Assembly (NCBI GenBank): GCA_022865685.1
Contig: JALHUB010000325.1
Location: forward strand, 1-6,817
Source of the DNA: Dehalococcoidia bacterium
GTDB taxonomy: Bacteria; Chloroflexota; Dehalococcoidia; DSTF01; JALHUB01
DNA length: 6,817 nucleotides
Direction: 5' to 3'
Shown: in pieces, positions 6,279 through 6,817 of the stretch
Layout: every line of letters begins with the position of its first letter
How positions within the stretch are numbered: position 1 is the stretch's first letter
Notes under the pieces: generated by a model
What the model was told of the DNA's origin: nothing
Database searches by the model: none
The model's input: only the letters and a program-made list of their open reading frames with translations
Translations under genes and position numbers: made by a program

Positions 6279-6817
6279 CTAGTGCTCGGACGTCTCCGAC
6301 GCCGAAGTCGCGACCAGCGCCTCTCCCGCCATCGACGCGCGCTCCTTCGCCGCCTTCATGAAATCGCGGAAGAGCGGATGCGGCCGGTCTGGGCGCGAGC
6401 GGAACTCGGGATGGAACTGTGTCCCGACCATGAACGGATGCCCCGCGATCTCCGAGATCTCGACGAGAGTGCCGTCCGGCGAGAGGCCGCTGGCGACGAG
6501 TCCTGCCAGCATCAGCGGCTCCCGGAAGGCCATGTTGAACTCGTAGCGGTGGCGGTGACGTTCCATCACCTCGTCCGTTCCGTAGGCCTCGCGCGCCTTC
6601 GTGCCGGCGACCAGGCAGCAGGGGTAGGCGCCGAGTCGCATCGTCCCGCCCATCTGGTTGACGCCTTGCTGTTCCTCGAGCAGGCTTATCACCGGGTAGG
6701 GCGTGTTGGGGTCGAATTCGGTGGAGTTCGCGCTATCGTCGCCGAAGGCCTCGCGCGCCATCTCCACCACCATCACCTGCATCCCGAGGCAGAGCCCCAG
6801 GTAGGGGATCTCCTGCT
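6279..6817 (-). CDS. pyrG: CTP synthase, C-terminal glutaminase part (runs off right edge)
   Basis: CTP synthase makes CTP from UTP, ATP and glutamine-derived ammonia in the cytoplasm. Only the last 178 or so residues, within the class I glutamine amidotransferase domain, are in the window. The frame is open to the edge, so it has no start here. The nucleophile Cys is in YLGLCLGMQ (Cys codon 6789-6791), and the His/Glu of the triad are in QFHPEFRSRP. Other family motifs are MGGTMRLGAYP, AYGTDEVMERHRHRYEFN and the substrate-side SGLSPDGTLVE. The tail ends ATSASETSEH. The domain is intact, so the enzyme is probably functional. The ATP-dependent synthetase domain would lie beyond the right edge. 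Confidence 0.97.
   Translation of the reverse strand, partial: QEIPYLGLCLGMQVMVVEMAREAFGDDSANSTEFDPNTPYPVISLLEEQQGVNQMGGTMRLGAYPCCLVAGTKAREAYGTDEVMERHRHRYEFNMAFREPLMLAGLVASGLSPDGTLVEISEIAGHPFMVGTQFHPEFRSRPDRPHPLFRDFMKAAKERASMAGEALVATSASETSEH

Overview
The window looks like a chromosomal segment of a GC-rich bacterium, most probably Chloroflexota (Dehalococcoidia-like). That is an inference from remembered family resemblance: a UlaG/COG2220-like metallo-beta-lactamase (MBL) protein, a LysM-M23 endopeptidase with a Pro-rich linker and a Cys-Cys pair, and a short Rho. No search was possible. All genes but one are on the minus strand, so they are read from right to left.

Right part (4258-6817): the 3' part of pyrG (CTP synthase), then a fructose-6-phosphate aldolase/TalC-type transaldolase gene that stops about 45 residues early, then rho. 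The order pyrG, tal/fsa, rho recalls the old Firmicutes cluster pyrG-fbaA-ywjH(tal)-murA-glpX-rho with genes removed. A promoter for rho (TTGAAA, 17 bp, TAGTAT) is visible between fsa and rho.

Middle (2752-4126): a membrane-anchored LysM-LysM-M23 cell-wall endopeptidase with its own promoter and an intrinsic terminator. Its N-terminus is unusual. The reading frame clearly includes a transmembrane segment upstream of the first ATG/GTG/TTG, and the best start is an ATT codon 8 nt after a perfect AGGAGG. Upstream of that is a 17-codon leaderless mini-ORF in the same frame, whose TAG overlaps the Shine-Dalgarno (SD) sequence.

The only plus-strand gene (2097-2726) encodes an MBL-fold protein that keeps the family scaffold but has lost most metal ligands, so it looks like a pseudoenzyme. 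It appears to be transcribed as a leaderless mRNA. It is convergent with the M23 gene.

Left part (1-2056): a roughly 490-bp divergent region containing three closely spaced tetraloop hairpins, a possible grpE promoter, and a hairpin that folds an SD and start codon of a 24-codon mini-ORF just before grpE. grpE follows. Instead of dnaK, it is followed by two unrecognised genes, the first overlapping grpE by 8 nt and the second running off the left edge with visibly less GC-biased codons. No RNA genes, CRISPR arrays, IS elements or phage genes were seen.
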